Shown here in pieces: positions 42,621 through 54,929 of a DNA stretch of 64,000 nucleotides. Under the pieces are notes generated by a model. It saw only the letters and a list, made by a program, of their open reading frames with translations. It did no database searches and had not been told where the DNA came from. The stretch covers positions 97,923-161,922 of the forward strand of contig NW_019091512.1 in the NCBI RefSeq assembly GCF_001949145.1. Reading direction: 5' to 3'. The translations under genes and the position numbers were made by a program. The stretch comes from Acanthaster planci. Its lineage: Eukaryota; Echinodermata; Asteroidea; Valvatida; Acanthasteridae. The stretch's first letter is position 1. The number at the start of each line of letters is the position of its first letter.

Positions 42621-45420
42621 CATCGTGTCCCGTAAAGTGTTGTTGTCAAGTATAGTCTTCAAGCGCCTTCTAGAGGAAACTGCCCGGCAGTCACGGCTGC
42701 TTTGTTGACGTTATACATACCCGCTTTTTCGCCCCGAGATTTGAATCAAGATTTGAGCTTGCCAAGATTTCTGGATCAAGTGCGGTGTAGTGTGCCTTAT
42801 ATGGCTGCTCTGTTTCAATTGTCGTCAGACTCGGGTTTTGTTTTAAGTTCACCCATAAGAGTATTTGGTCCCCGCTTTAAGGATAGAGGCTGGTGTGAAC
42901 TTTCTTTTAGTTACTGCTCCTAAGTTCTTATGAATCAAAACGTAACTTTGTGGCATCCAAGTCATCCGAAACTCTTAAACATTAATGACCTGATATTTTC
43001 GAAGAAAACTAGGCACATTGGAAAACCTTAGTAAATGCTGATCGAGCATTGTTTGCGTGCATTACTCGAGATGATCCACAGTTCTGTATCTCGTGAGCAA
43101 AAGCTGTATTGTTCATGACGAGTCATTAAGAGTAAGTAAGAATGAAAAAAAAAGTTATTGAAACAGTGCCTGTGGGCAGGCAAACCTAGATACGTTTCTT
43201 TTGAAATTGTCTGGAATATTTTCTTAAAGGCTTCCGCCGACATGTTTGCGTGCAGCGCAGGCGCTCTTGCGTCACCGCACCGCTCTTGGGGGAAAAGGGG
43301 GGTCCCGCTGAACCAGTACACTTGCTTGTATAAGATCAGCCTTCAGATAGGGCGTTTTATAACCGGGAAATAACTCCCGTGAACGTGATTTTTGTCCCAT
43401 TCTTCGGACGAGAAAGGCAGCCACTTTAATACCACAAAACAATAAAACCTGTACCTCTTGGGATTTCTTGGAGCCTCGGAGGGTTCTCCGACCTTGGTGT
43501 GCTTTTTTGTTGTTGATGTTGTTTTTTCTGGAAGTTGTTTTCTTCTGTATTCTGGATTAACGTTAAGTAGAGTGGCTTTGTTGACATTTATGGCTTGCCA
43601 TACTTGAAGGAACTGAATATCTAACTCACGGAAAGTTTTGCCACAAGACAGGAGACGTGCCGTACCAATCAAACAGGGGGGGGGGCGTTGAAACTTCATT
43701 TCATTAAATGATGTGTAAGAGTAATATTGTTTCTTCAGAGTATTAATTATGAATTCAATGCACTGCATACTAGTCGAAATAGGTATAGTCTTCATGGATC
43801 CACAGTTATAAGGTGCGACCAAGGTCTGCTTTCTTTTTTCTTCAAAGCTTTACCCGCGTGGTAATTAAGAAATTATGAATAAAATATGATGCAAATGTGC
43901 CTGGAATTTGCAGTCGGCCTCGGGACTTCTCTTAAGATGCGCATACCCTCGGGGCAATTTGTCTTAATCCCAGAGTCGGCGAAGAAGAAGAAGATGGCCA
44001 AAAAAAGTTGAATCGAAATCCAAGAGGACATTAGGTGACTGTTGTTCGGCCTGCACGAGATGGCTTCTTGTGCCGGTGAGTCTAGCTTGCCTCGCTGTCT
44101 ATCTGTGGGTCTACCCCCATGTAATTCATGCATCTCTTCCTATCGATCGCCAAGACGAAAGGCGATCCGGATTTTTTTCTCCTTCCGAGCAGTCCTCCTT
44201 TAGTTGGTTTTTAGAACCCGTTGTGTGCAGGAGCTCGAGGAGGCCGTAACCGAATTCAGCTCCAACAGACGATACTAAAAGCACCGGCGATGGACCGCCG
44301 GCGGGGTTGTCTGCTATTTGTCCTCCTTTCGCATTTTATCGCTTTCATCTCTGCCCGTCCTAGCGCTCTTCTCCTACACTTCAAGCCGCCACGGCCTGCC
44401 TTCAATTTCTTGGCTTTAGCTAACTTGAGTCACGTCTAACACTAATTTCGTAATGCCTCATGTGTCTTAAGATACATAACTGGCTTGCGTTGGTGTGTGC
44501 CTTCAGAGCCCGCACCAGGGACTACAAAGGCAGGATTGCCCGTCTCAAAAGGCGAACCGTCCCGTGGCCCTCCCGGCCCCAGCCACGCTCGCCGCTCGCT
44601 GTCAAATTTAAGTTAACAGTTATTGATCGGGTGGTGACTGCGGGCGACCGGCCCACTCCCATCGACTATTTGCACTGTTTGTCTCGGTTCCCCGGGCTAG
44701 CTTTTTGCCATGATTAAAACCCAGAGACGGAGAAAAGGCCGCAAATGAATGAAAAACGAAGACGAGAAATGGGTTAGGGGTTGGGGAGTGGGAGAGAAAA
44801 TTATGAAAAAGCAGAGGCCAGAATCGAATGGGCAAAGACAGTTATTCAACAAAAGACGGCTGAGAAATTTTAGATGAATCCCATGCGCGACCTACAAACA
44901 GACTGGCAGGCCTAATCATCCAATTTGCAAGTAGGCTGGCTTTAAAAAGCTTTGGAATGCAAACTCATGAAACACGTTTATGGTATCGTCACAAACGCAC
45001 GTGAAGTGTGTGATATTGTCAAATTGATACATAATTCAGCAAGGTCGCACGCTAACAGAGAAATAAGAGTGCTCCAGAAATAATTAACAAAATATAATTT
45101 GTAGCCAACTGTGTAGACTTTTAGATTTGTTACAAAGGAACGGACAAAAATTTAAGACGGAAGGGGTAGTTTGCGTCGATGAACAAATAAAAAGAAGAAG
45201 AAAGAGAAGAAACCACGTGATGAAATTTCTATTAGACAGAGAACAAATCATCGACAAATGCTTCACGAAAAAAAAACGGCGGGAAACATTACCGGCCGTT
45301 TCTTATTTTGGTAGGCCCATATACCTACTTGTAGTGTGCGCGTAGGTGGCTCGCGGTTATGGCACATGCAACTACGACCGAAGCTCTGTAGCCCAAGCTA
45401 GCGATAATAGCTCCCAGCGC
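42621..45420 (+). other. Intron 1 with GC-rich patches at about 43230-43330 and 43880-44720
   Basis: The minus-strand 159-codon ORF at 43343-43822 crosses AT-rich sequence and has no recognised domain. The patch at 43.9-44.7 kb holds several short frames on both strands, none recognisable. A run of nine or more G lies near 43676-43685. Confidence 0.4.
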
Positions 45421-45430
45421 CTCAACACCA

Positions 45431-45467
<37 letters not shown>

Positions 45468-45640
45468 TCTCTGTCTCGCTCCCTCTCCCTGTGAGGCGTT
45501 GGGATAACCCGGGGCACCCTTTCCGACTATTATGCCCTGGCCTGGCCTGCAGGGCTCCGAAATTTAATCAATTATAGACAAAACAAGCTATGAGGCCAGG
45601 ACTGACAGGGGGTGTATCCCCCTGTTTAGGAGCCGTGCGC
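45421..45640 (+). repeat. (CT)n microsatellite followed by a GC-rich palindromic patch
   Basis: A C-run and an uninterrupted (CT)12 at 45437-45460 continue as interrupted CT-rich sequence to about 45490. A hairpin, ACAGGGGG-TGTAT-CCCCCTGT, lies at 45605-45625. Confidence 0.85.
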
Positions 45641-47363
45641 TGGCACCTGATATCACTCACGCAATTTCTGCCCATCTCGTTGTGAATTCATATTTGGCTT
45701 TCATCTCTTTTTTTCTTTTCAACATAAAAATGTCACAAAAACATTTATTATTGAGTTCGCTGTTTAGTGTTCACTTGTTTTCTTGGCTGAATACCACTTT
45801 TATTTGAAGTGGGCCCGTTACATCTAGAACATTTTCCGACAATGCATGTAGCCAAATACGAAATGTTGATTGGAGTGTATAAGATTACAATAAGCTTTAT
45901 ATAATTCATACCAAATTCGTAGCACTGTACGCTGGCCGCGAATGCCGGTCTCGAATAGCTGTTAGAATTCGTGACAGAGTGACTTGTCTCATGTGTCCCG
46001 CCCCAGTGGGTCCACAGTGCAGATCCTGTTGACAGTTAGGTCGCCAGCTTTCAAACCGATGGCGGGGCTCGATATCATTTTTTTCTTATGGTTATTGAAT
46101 TAATTAAAGGGTTTGGACTACTCCAATTGTGTGTTAAGTCCCGCTTAGTGTAACCAAAGATATCGCCCCCGAAAGAAGAATCACGATTGGGGCTATCCAG
46201 TTGCATTACACCTGGCCGAGTGTTTCATAGTAAATTGACCCCCAGCTAAAATAATCCCCGGGCTCAGCTGGCTACGGCGCTGTATAGGGTTACAGATAAA
46301 AAAGTTTTTCCCCAGTTGCAAAAATTACCACTGAGTCATTTATTTCATCTGATCTCATCTCGAGCTTCTCGGTATTGCCCTTATTTCCATCAACGACACC
46401 ACAGTACATTGTTTTGTTGTTGGGTTTTTGTTTTGTTTCCTTCGTTTCTCTTCAACGAATGCGATGGTCATGCAGTAGGTTGGTCGAAAACATGTCGACA
46501 ACTGGTATGGGCTTTCCTCGACTTCTTGGTTGGTTCGGGTAAAAATGCACCATTTTGAAACATTTTGCCTAAGTGTGGGGCAAACTTATCAACTCTCGGA
46601 GCGAATTTTTAGAGGATATCATTAATTAAAAATGCATGCCTGTACCCATTGGCAAGAAACGTTACAACACCGCTCTACCAAGCAATTAAAACAAGTCCTT
46701 GTCAGAGCTTCATTTGTATCTGAGAATTTTCTCAGCAGTAATTCGCAGCATCCAGGGCAGCGCAAACTTTGGTACCCAAACAAAGTATGTTCATCGAAAT
46801 TAGTTATGATTCTGTCCATCAAGACATTAATCCTCCAGTAGTAACCGCAAGGGTCCACAAGAGGTCGCGGTTCACAAGGAACAATCTTGAATAAATGGAC
46901 TGGGCACGCTGTTGTCACCGCATTCCTTTTCCTCCTACATATGTAAATGTACAGTAAAACATGATTCTGCAACTCTTTAAAGATATAAACATGTCTTGAA
47001 CCCGTCAGCAGTTCGCTACCGAGGGCAACCTGACGCTAATGGTCGAATTTACCAATTGGTTAGCTGAAAACTTACCACCTGCTCTCCACTCCCAGCCAGC
47101 GCCGGGTCCCGGGCAAACTCCTAAAACAACACGGGTGCGTCGCTGCTGTTGGTGGCGCCGACAGCGCTAGCTCCGTTTCTTTCCCGACAAGTGTGTTACC
47201 ACTGGAAACGCGTGCATGTGCCCATCGCTAACGCGTTTTCACATCAGAAGGACACTTTGCCCGCAACAAGTTCTGGTGACTTCCCCCTCCTTCGGAAAAA
47301 TGGAAACGATTTGTATGGAGATTTAAATGAGAGACTTATTTAGCGAACAACTCGTTGGGGGCC
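45641..47363 (+). other. Intron 1, AT-rich with GC-rich patches at about 45930-46060 and 47090-47340
   Basis: The minus-strand 116-codon frame at 46622-46972 is Cys-rich but has no ordered motif I recognise and sits in AT-rich sequence. Nothing else supported. Confidence 0.35.
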
Positions 47364-47542
47364 TCAATACGGGCGTTTCACAATAGTACGCCACCGAGAG
47401 TTTGCAACGCGTTGACCAATCACAGTGCGCAAAATCTGTCGACCCAATGCGCGTTTGGAAAGGGTCGACAGTTTTCACGCACTGTGATTGGTCAACGCAT
47501 GGCAAACTCTTGGAGGCGCACTATTTTTAATCGCCGGTATTG
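47364..47542. mobile_element. Foldback/MITE-like element, about 80-bp imperfect inverted arms
   Basis: The left arm is 47364-47445 and the right arm 47462-47542, with a 16-base loop. Matching landmarks are GCGTTGACCAATCACAGTGCG on the left against its reverse complement on the right (47477-47497), GTCGACCC with GGGTCGAC at the loop, GAGTTTGC with GCAAACTC, and CAATA..GGCG with CGCC..TATTG at the outer ends. Mismatches are scattered, so it is not recent. No coding capacity and no clear target-site duplication. It is unlike the 14.2 kb element. Confidence 0.8.
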
Positions 47543-49480
47543 TCGAGCTGGTAACGAATATACCTTCTGATGCATCCAAGCCACAGCAGCACAAGAGAAG
47601 AAACATAGGCCGAAGTAGTAACATCATAAGTAGTCTTGAAATTAACCTGTCATCCTTATTGCCGTTTTGCTATTATGATGCTATTTTCTTTGTTTTTTGA
47701 TGTCTTCAGAAATGACTCGGTGTAGTGATTAGTTAACAGTCACTCTCTATTTATTCTTGGGCAGATACAGCCAAAATGCCCAGGCGCTCCTTAAGATTGA
47801 TGTTTTGACATGGGTATCATTTCCAGTGATAAAAATGACACAATACTTTTCTGGATGTTTTTGGGAAACCTTTTCACTAACTTAAGAGCTTCTTATAACA
47901 CTGCCGTTGTGGACTCATTAACAAGGTTGACGACTGATGAATTGCTCGTGTCTGTGTTTTTAAAACAATTTCCAAACATAATTTTGAGAGAGAGAGAGAG
48001 AGATACGGTATTATCCATGATATCGTGCACTCTTATTTATTCTGTTGCTATCCACGTTTGCTGAGGTTGAGCAAGGAAACGTTGTCTCAGCCCCCAAGCG
48101 ATTCTGGCGGTGGATCGGACCGCGTTCTGCCCTGAGCGCACCAATCCTTACTACCTTTCCCGTCTTCTTTTATTTTCTCCCCGTTGAAAGCCTTTCCTGC
48201 ACCGACGCGGTTCAGACACTTTCCTGCCCTGTCCCCTCGTTCAGCGTTATCCTCTCTTTTCCCTTTCAGTTTTGCATGGGGCTCTAATCGATTAGCGAGC
48301 ATTTTTTTAAAAAAGGGAAGAAGAAGAAGAAAAAAAAAACCTGTGAAATGCCAGGCCGGGCCTGACTAAATTATTTCGCCGGTTCGGTGCCGTACTTCAC
48401 GCCCGGTGACGAAAGTAAAGTCCCGAATTAGGCTGGAGTGAAATGTGATAGCCCTGTTCGGGGCGATACCGTTTGTGTTCCAGGCCCAGAGAACAGGGTA
48501 TTCCAATCGGGGTTTGCAAAGGCGGAATTATTCTCCATTGTCGACGTGGGTCCCGTGCATCAGGGGCTTGAAGGGGATAAACGAAGGGTGAAATACGATT
48601 GCAAATTGATTAAATTGAGGATAAGCCCTTGCGACACGAGGGATGGGAGGAAATTCTGTTGCCTGCGCCGTTCGCCCGCAACCCACACCAACATATGTTT
48701 CATTATGCACAATGTAACTGATGCGCTGGAGCAGGGGGTCAAAAAGTCAAAGACCAAAAATATGAGTAATTTTCTAATTGAGAGGATCAATTCCATTACC
48801 GTTGGTGGCAAGTCTGGCAATGACTCTACGTGGATAGAGGTCAGGGGTGTCAATGGGCATGCGCGATAACTTTTGGACGGCAAAACAAAATGGCGGCGCG
48901 CATGTACAGAACTTTGGCTGAGCGCCAGGCCACACAGAATTATGTTTTTGTTCTTTTGGGGTATGTCGATAAATTCTCGGCATTTAGAAAATTGCCTTTG
49001 CTGCTTAGGCTAGCCAAAGTTCAATTACCTCCCGGCTTGTTCTCCCTGAGTATCGAAAAACATCTTCCCCGTGCGTTCCAACCCCTGCCATGCTGGCCAG
49101 CGGCGATGTAACGTCTCCAATGGGTCAGAACGTGCCCAGTACTCGGCGTCGTTCATTTTCAGCCTAGCTAGTGGTCCGCGGCTTCGCGGTGTCCCGTCGT
49201 CGGTCGGACTCGTCAGTGTCAATTCGGCTGGGTCGTCCTGTCTCTTCGCCACACCTTGGCTCCCCCTGTTTTAGCATTACGGCGACGACCGTTGCTGTGT
49301 TCATGGCCGTGGCCCTCGGTCAAGGACTGTAACTACCAGGACTCATTCCGGAAACATATTTTCATGATTTGTTTGTACAACTGCAGTTGTCAAACTAATG
49401 CCTCTGTGTGCACAATTGAACGCTGCGGCAAAATGTATGGGTTACACCTGACATGTCACATTTGGTGCTAAAGCACGGTC
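47543..49480 (+). other. Intron 1, (GA)n repeat and GC-rich patches at about 48060-48280 and 48440-49320
   Basis: (GA)9 lies at 47986-48003 and purine-rich low-complexity sequence near 48315-48340. The 143-codon frame 48438-48869 (+) overlaps a 107-codon minus frame and has no recognised domain. Confidence 0.4.
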
Positions 49481-52019
49481 AACAGGTAAAATTCGTTAAA
49501 GTTTCTTCAAAATCTTTGTAATTTCCCCAATGCGTCCACATAAGCATCGGGGAAAGAAATGGTGATAAATTGTATAGCGAACCGGTAAATATGTGAACTA
49601 TCCTTTTCGGTAAATTTTAATTCGAGCAAAACAAGACAGACTAGGTCTTCCTACGACAGTTTTGCCAAGATAAGCAGGACTGCGTCTGTCTTTCCTCTGC
49701 CAGAAATCGCAGAAGGTCGATATTTAAGAATAAAGAGCGTTTTGGAAAATAGGCATCCCCTGAAACTCCCAATGGCTACTTGAGGTGTAAAGGTCATTGA
49801 CCGTCGACCTACACAACTGATTTCCTCAGCAGGGTAAGAAACAAAGTGCCTCGCGTGGAGCACAGCTTGTAAAACAACCACCATGGAGGATGGTGTCAAC
49901 TCTGATTGGCTCAACTCCAATTACAAACAGGTGCTTGTGCTCTAAACAAAAGGCAATCAAAACTAACAGGGTTAAGCACCCAATTACCCTTATTGGTCAT
50001 TTGAGACATTAAGGTTTTTTCTCGTACAACTGATATTAAACTTGTGTAAAATGGTGTCCCTCTGAACTATAAACTCTTTAAAAGGTACCTCCTTGTGTTT
50101 CGTTACCAAGCCGCGGTGCTAAATCAACAATGTAGCATTTTTCACACGTCTGCATAACCTTCGCCGAAATCCACAACATTGTACACAATTCCAACATGTT
50201 AACTCCCAAAATACCTCATCTGTATTGGTAAGGTAACGTAGGTTAGACATTTTCCAAGGCTACCGACAGCAGAGTAAACAAACTGATTGTTCCACGTTGT
50301 CAGTGATAGGTAAATGTGAGTAAATTGTGTTCAGAAGCTGTTCAGTCTTCGTCCACTCACTTGTATTGAGCTTAGTGGAAAAGCACTGACCTGTAATTAC
50401 GCTTTGATATACAGGATTATTTTAATCCTTGAAGCTCTGCAAACAATTCGGAAGTATCTTTATCAAAATGATGTAGGCCAGTCAAAGACTCGTGTTATTC
50501 GCTGTCATCCGCGCAAATCGCCTTTCGCTTTTTCTTTTCCTCGTTTTCTGGCTTGTTACTTTCTTGTTTGTACCGTGACGGTGCCTGCCTGCCAGAGCAT
50601 TGCCGTCCAAGATTAGGGCCCGCATACGACATGCACTACCTCCGTAATCCACAAACCTATATCTTCACACTCGACATCACACGTCACACCGGATCAAATC
50701 CCCGACATGAAAATGGTCTGATTTATGAAATTACCTCCTAAAACCTGCCTGTGGGCCCGTGGGGGCCGCCCCTCCGTCTACCGACACATTCGCCGCTCCA
50801 ATCAGGCAAATTCTCGGCCGAGGAAGGGAAAAAAAAATATATATGCCAGAAAGAATTCTCAAAATTGATAAAAAAAATAATGCACGGAAGACAGAGAAAA
50901 AAATAGTCGAGGCGGGCTGCAAGAAATGAAGAGGCTTATTGTTCTTTTCATATTTAGTTTGGCCCGCGGAATTGGCGCGGTACGGATTAGAGGCTTCGGC
51001 GTAAATGTGCCTCGTGGGTTCCCCGCATGACTTTGCCAGGTTACGGTGTGTGTCACCGATATTCCGGCATGTAGATCCGAGATTGGGGTAGACCAACAAA
51101 CCTCGAATTGCGTACACATTACACACTAGCGCCGCATATGAGGAATATATGCGACCGGTTCCAGGCCGAAACGCGGGGGAGGCAGCGAGCAAACCTTAAT
51201 CACGAAAAGTCAATAATTGTGCAAATATTGGATGAAAATTTCATACCAAATGTAACAAATGAGTCCGTTGGGATGCTGATTACGCCTCGCATCCACGGAT
51301 TGAGGGCTGAGTTTGTTCTATTTTAATACGAATCATACAACCAGAATACCTTGGTTTCTTAGCAACCAGCATTGGAGCTGCTGCGCAAGGTATTTCTAGA
51401 GTTTTACGCGCCAAGAAAAGAGAGGGAAGAAAAAAAAAACTAGGCAGTGCTCTTGGTTATTATTAACCACAGACAATGGTGACAAAAGGCAATGAGGCGT
51501 AACGAGCGCCTACCCAAAGTATCGTTGAAAGTGTCATTTATTTTCATCGCTTCATTTCCCAAATTGCATTAAAGAAAAGGGTGCGCATTCGCAACAAAGT
51601 TCAAGAGCTCTTGTTTGTTAGGTCTTTTGATGCATTGCTCTGGATTGTGTGAACTCAAAGCGCTCTCTCCCCGAAATGGGACTATTCTGTCCAATGATTA
51701 TGCTGGTGTTAGTCTCACTTGAAGCAAACTAACGCATTGGTTAACAGAAAAAACATCTGATTTTCGCGTTTGTATTTTTAAAATCTTCCAAGCTTATAAT
51801 GATCCTTTTACTTTTGTCCATAGCATATCAAAATTCATATCCCTTGTAAGTGTCATATTCACTTGAACCTTTTCACGCGCTCTGAGAACAGTCCACTGTA
51901 GTCTTGTCTGTTTTCTTCCATACTTATGCTGTCGGTATTGGACATCACCTACTTCAGGTTTGTATAGAAATCTACAAAAATATAATTGATTGGCAGTAAC
52001 AGTAGATGTGATGTGAACT
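49481..52019 (+). other. Intron 1, AT-rich, one GC-rich patch at about 50730-51180
   Basis: No exon recognised. The minus frames at 50731-51192 and 50859-51119 overlap in different phases within the patch. An A-rich purine tract lies near 50826-50840. Confidence 0.35.
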
Positions 52020-52440
52020 AAACCTGCAATGTCACTTCCGGGAGAGCGAAGAGAGAAAAAACGGCGGTCCTCAGACTCTAGGTCATCGTTCTGTGGGATG
52101 GCCGCGGGGTCACGCCACCCCGACGCCGCCCTTCGCTCCTCTCACCACCGCATTTCTCGCCATTGTTTTTCGAACAATTATGCGTAATTAGAAATGATAA
52201 CCCCCGTCGCCCGGGGCGCGGTTAACGACTCTGCGGGGACGGGATCTCTACCCAAAAATCCCTCAAAATCTAACGGAAGAATTTTTTTTCGGCGAACGGT
52301 AATCGATACTCGGGCTGCAAGAGTTCGGCCGGCTTTGATCCGTTGGGGGCCCGGACCGGATTAATTACACGGGCGGCGCAGCGGCCACTCACCATGCAAA
52401 ATTATGGTGATCCGGTGCATATATTCATACGGACTTGACA
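52020..52440 (+). promoter_or_regulatory. Candidate intronic regulatory block with Sox/POU/homeodomain cluster
   Basis: A GC-rich block with ATTGTT at 52162-52167 and AACAAT at 52173-52178, an inverted Sox-type pair, immediately followed by TATGCGTAATTAG (to 52191), a POU/homeodomain-like string. Further on are GGATTAATTAC at about 52358 and CACCATGCAAAATTATGGTG at 52390-52409, a hairpin with an octamer-like ATGCAAA. No extended open frame. Adjacent Sox and POU sites are characteristic of neural enhancers, but function here is inference. Confidence 0.4.
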
Positions 52441-54929
52441 TTGCCCTGGGAATGCGGTATCGATTCTTTCTATATTGAGGCTAATGAACGAATAATCGTT
52501 GGGGGTTTTGCCTAATGTATTCGACTGAGGTGTGTTGAACCCGGGGCGGTATTTCCTCAGAGTTGACTGGAGTTGACATTTACGCCGTGACTGATCCACG
52601 AATGTCAATAACAGAGCAGTGGAAAGGATGCACCAGACTTAACCAGTCGAGGCTTCAGAACGAGTCATTATCACTACCGTAATCAACTCATCATTCGTCA
52701 TTTTCCAAATCTTTGCTATGTTTGTGGTTATCCACTTGTCGTTTTTTCATACATATCGCCTTATTGTGCTCCGTTGAGACAGAAGATCCCATGCATGCAC
52801 TTAGATCCAAAATTGCGACTTTCGGCTTTTTCCACCCAGAAAACGTTTTTGCTGACGCTTCTGCAAAGTCAGTGTGATCTTGATAAAATGGCTGTTGAAT
52901 CGTGCAGGGTTCGTGAAATTCCCTTATGCTAGTTGCATAGTATCTGGACTAATGCCAACACTTGCACCCTCGCTGCTCCTTGGTAAAGCATCGCATAGGA
53001 CTAATTCGTGTGTACTTTGTCGTGGCTATAGACCTGTCATTCTACGGGCCATGATCAACATTTTCGTGTGCTTCACCGGCTCCTTTGCGTAGGGGTGAAT
53101 GCAAGATTTTTATGATGAGGGGGGTAGGCCTATAAGGTTTTTTAATGTCCTGTTGTTGCTGACAGGTGGACGTACAGGTAATGCATTCGCATCGTTACTG
53201 ATGCACTTACCTTTATGCACGTCATAAGATGTCATCTTCTTTTATTTTTACTATTATTAGTTTTATTATTGTGTGTTTTTTAAATTTGTTTTTGTGTCGG
53301 GGCATTTTGGGGGATTGCCCCCACCCCTGCATCCTCGCCTGTTGCGTCACTACTTACCTTATTTTGAGATAATCAAAAGTCAAGATTCATAGAGCCATGT
53401 CGTTTTTCTGATGAAGAAAAATTGCAGTCTCGGGAATGGAGCGTCAGAGAGTTCTGACGGTGTCAAATTGTCTGACAGAATGTTCCTCCACAGGGCATGG
53501 ATCCGTACCGCGCAGACTCGTATGGTCTCGCAGGGGACTCACTTCGTCATATTCCGGGCGTCAGGTTTAGCTCCCCTACGGTGCGTTTCGGTTTCTCTGT
53601 TATTGTTTCGGAGGATGGTCGCAGCTGTGTTTTGCCCCGAGCCAACAGTCCGTAAGTCTGACACCGCCGAAAGTGCGACATCCTTTGCTATAGCAAAGTG
53701 TAAGGATTATTGTCGCTTTCTCATGTCTCTTAATTTGCAATGATGCAACTATTAATCCACCAAAAAATTGCAAGCGTCTGTGAATAGAGACATTGTTTAA
53801 TACATCAAAATCAAACCTCTTAAAACTCGGTTTTTAACACAGTCGGTATGGAAAACTTTCTCACATCAAGAAATTTAAAGGAACAGTCTACTTTGATTAT
53901 TCAACTTCATTAAATTCTACGTATGTGCTTTGTGATGTCATTTTAAAAACCACCAATTGGTAGGTCTTCTAGATGGAAAAATACACTTGCGGCAAAAAGG
54001 GTGCCGTGCGCATTTGGACTGGCTTGTCTTGGACAACATATTTTTCAGTGAACGTCAACAGACAGTTACACAGCTAACGACTGTCAGATTTAATTCTCCC
54101 CATCAGTCACATTTTTATTTCAGCCTTTGCCTCGTAAAATTATGCCCTGCCATATGGTGCAATTATTGTGCATTATCCGTGTCACCTGATAGCAACTGTA
54201 TTCTTGATGGTTTCAAATTGTATTTGGATTCGGCGTGCGAGTTTGATGTGTTCCAGAAATCTTTCCTCTCGAAGTTCCCGAAACAGTGCCTGTGAGCCGT
54301 CAATAAATGTGTCAGAAACACGAGAGACGTAGATCGTACCACCCTCAACTCTAAGCGGTCACCTTACACCCGGTTGTCAGTGCTGCTGCTGCTGGTTTCA
54401 ATCTGGAATTTCTTGTTCAGGCGGTGAACACCATGAGAGCATTGATTTTGGAGAGCATAAGCGGTGACTTCATTTTCTTCCGTTACCATTTTGTCTTTAT
54501 TCTTGGATTTAGTTGTTAGTGTGTGGAATCTTGTGGGTATCATTCAGAGAGGATCAACTTTTTTTAATGAACTTAAATGGACTGCACATTGGGTTGAAGT
54601 GGATAGAGTTTTCTTTTCCCATACTTTTGGGGAGAGGGGCCATGTGCACCATGCCCGGGAACCCGGCCCCGTCACGTCGTCGTTGAACTTGAAATTCTTT
54701 TTTTGTATTAAAATTTGTAGTCTTATTTATCTGATAATGCTACATGAATGGATGAATCTCACTCTTGAATACAACAACTGTTTTTATCTGGTCTTTTGCT
54801 GTTTCATGTTGTTTACTCTTGGTAATCCGTGGTGGACTTGGTACGGTAATCAAAAGAGGAGAAGCGCTTCGTTCACAGGTTCTCGACAACTGTGTTTGAA
54901 CCGTGATTCACCCGGCCTCGTGGTTCAAC
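52441..54929 (+). other. Intron 1, AT-rich with scattered short ORFs
   Basis: The 171-codon frame 54464-54979 (+) is hydrophobic and Phe/Leu-rich because the sequence is T-rich; no domain recognised. A nested inverted motif, GGTAATGCAT/ATGCACTTACC, lies at about 53178-53212. Confidence 0.35.

Noticed and set aside
43343-43822. Minus-strand ORF of 159 codons
   Set aside because: No domain, no splice context, crosses simple-sequence G/C runs.
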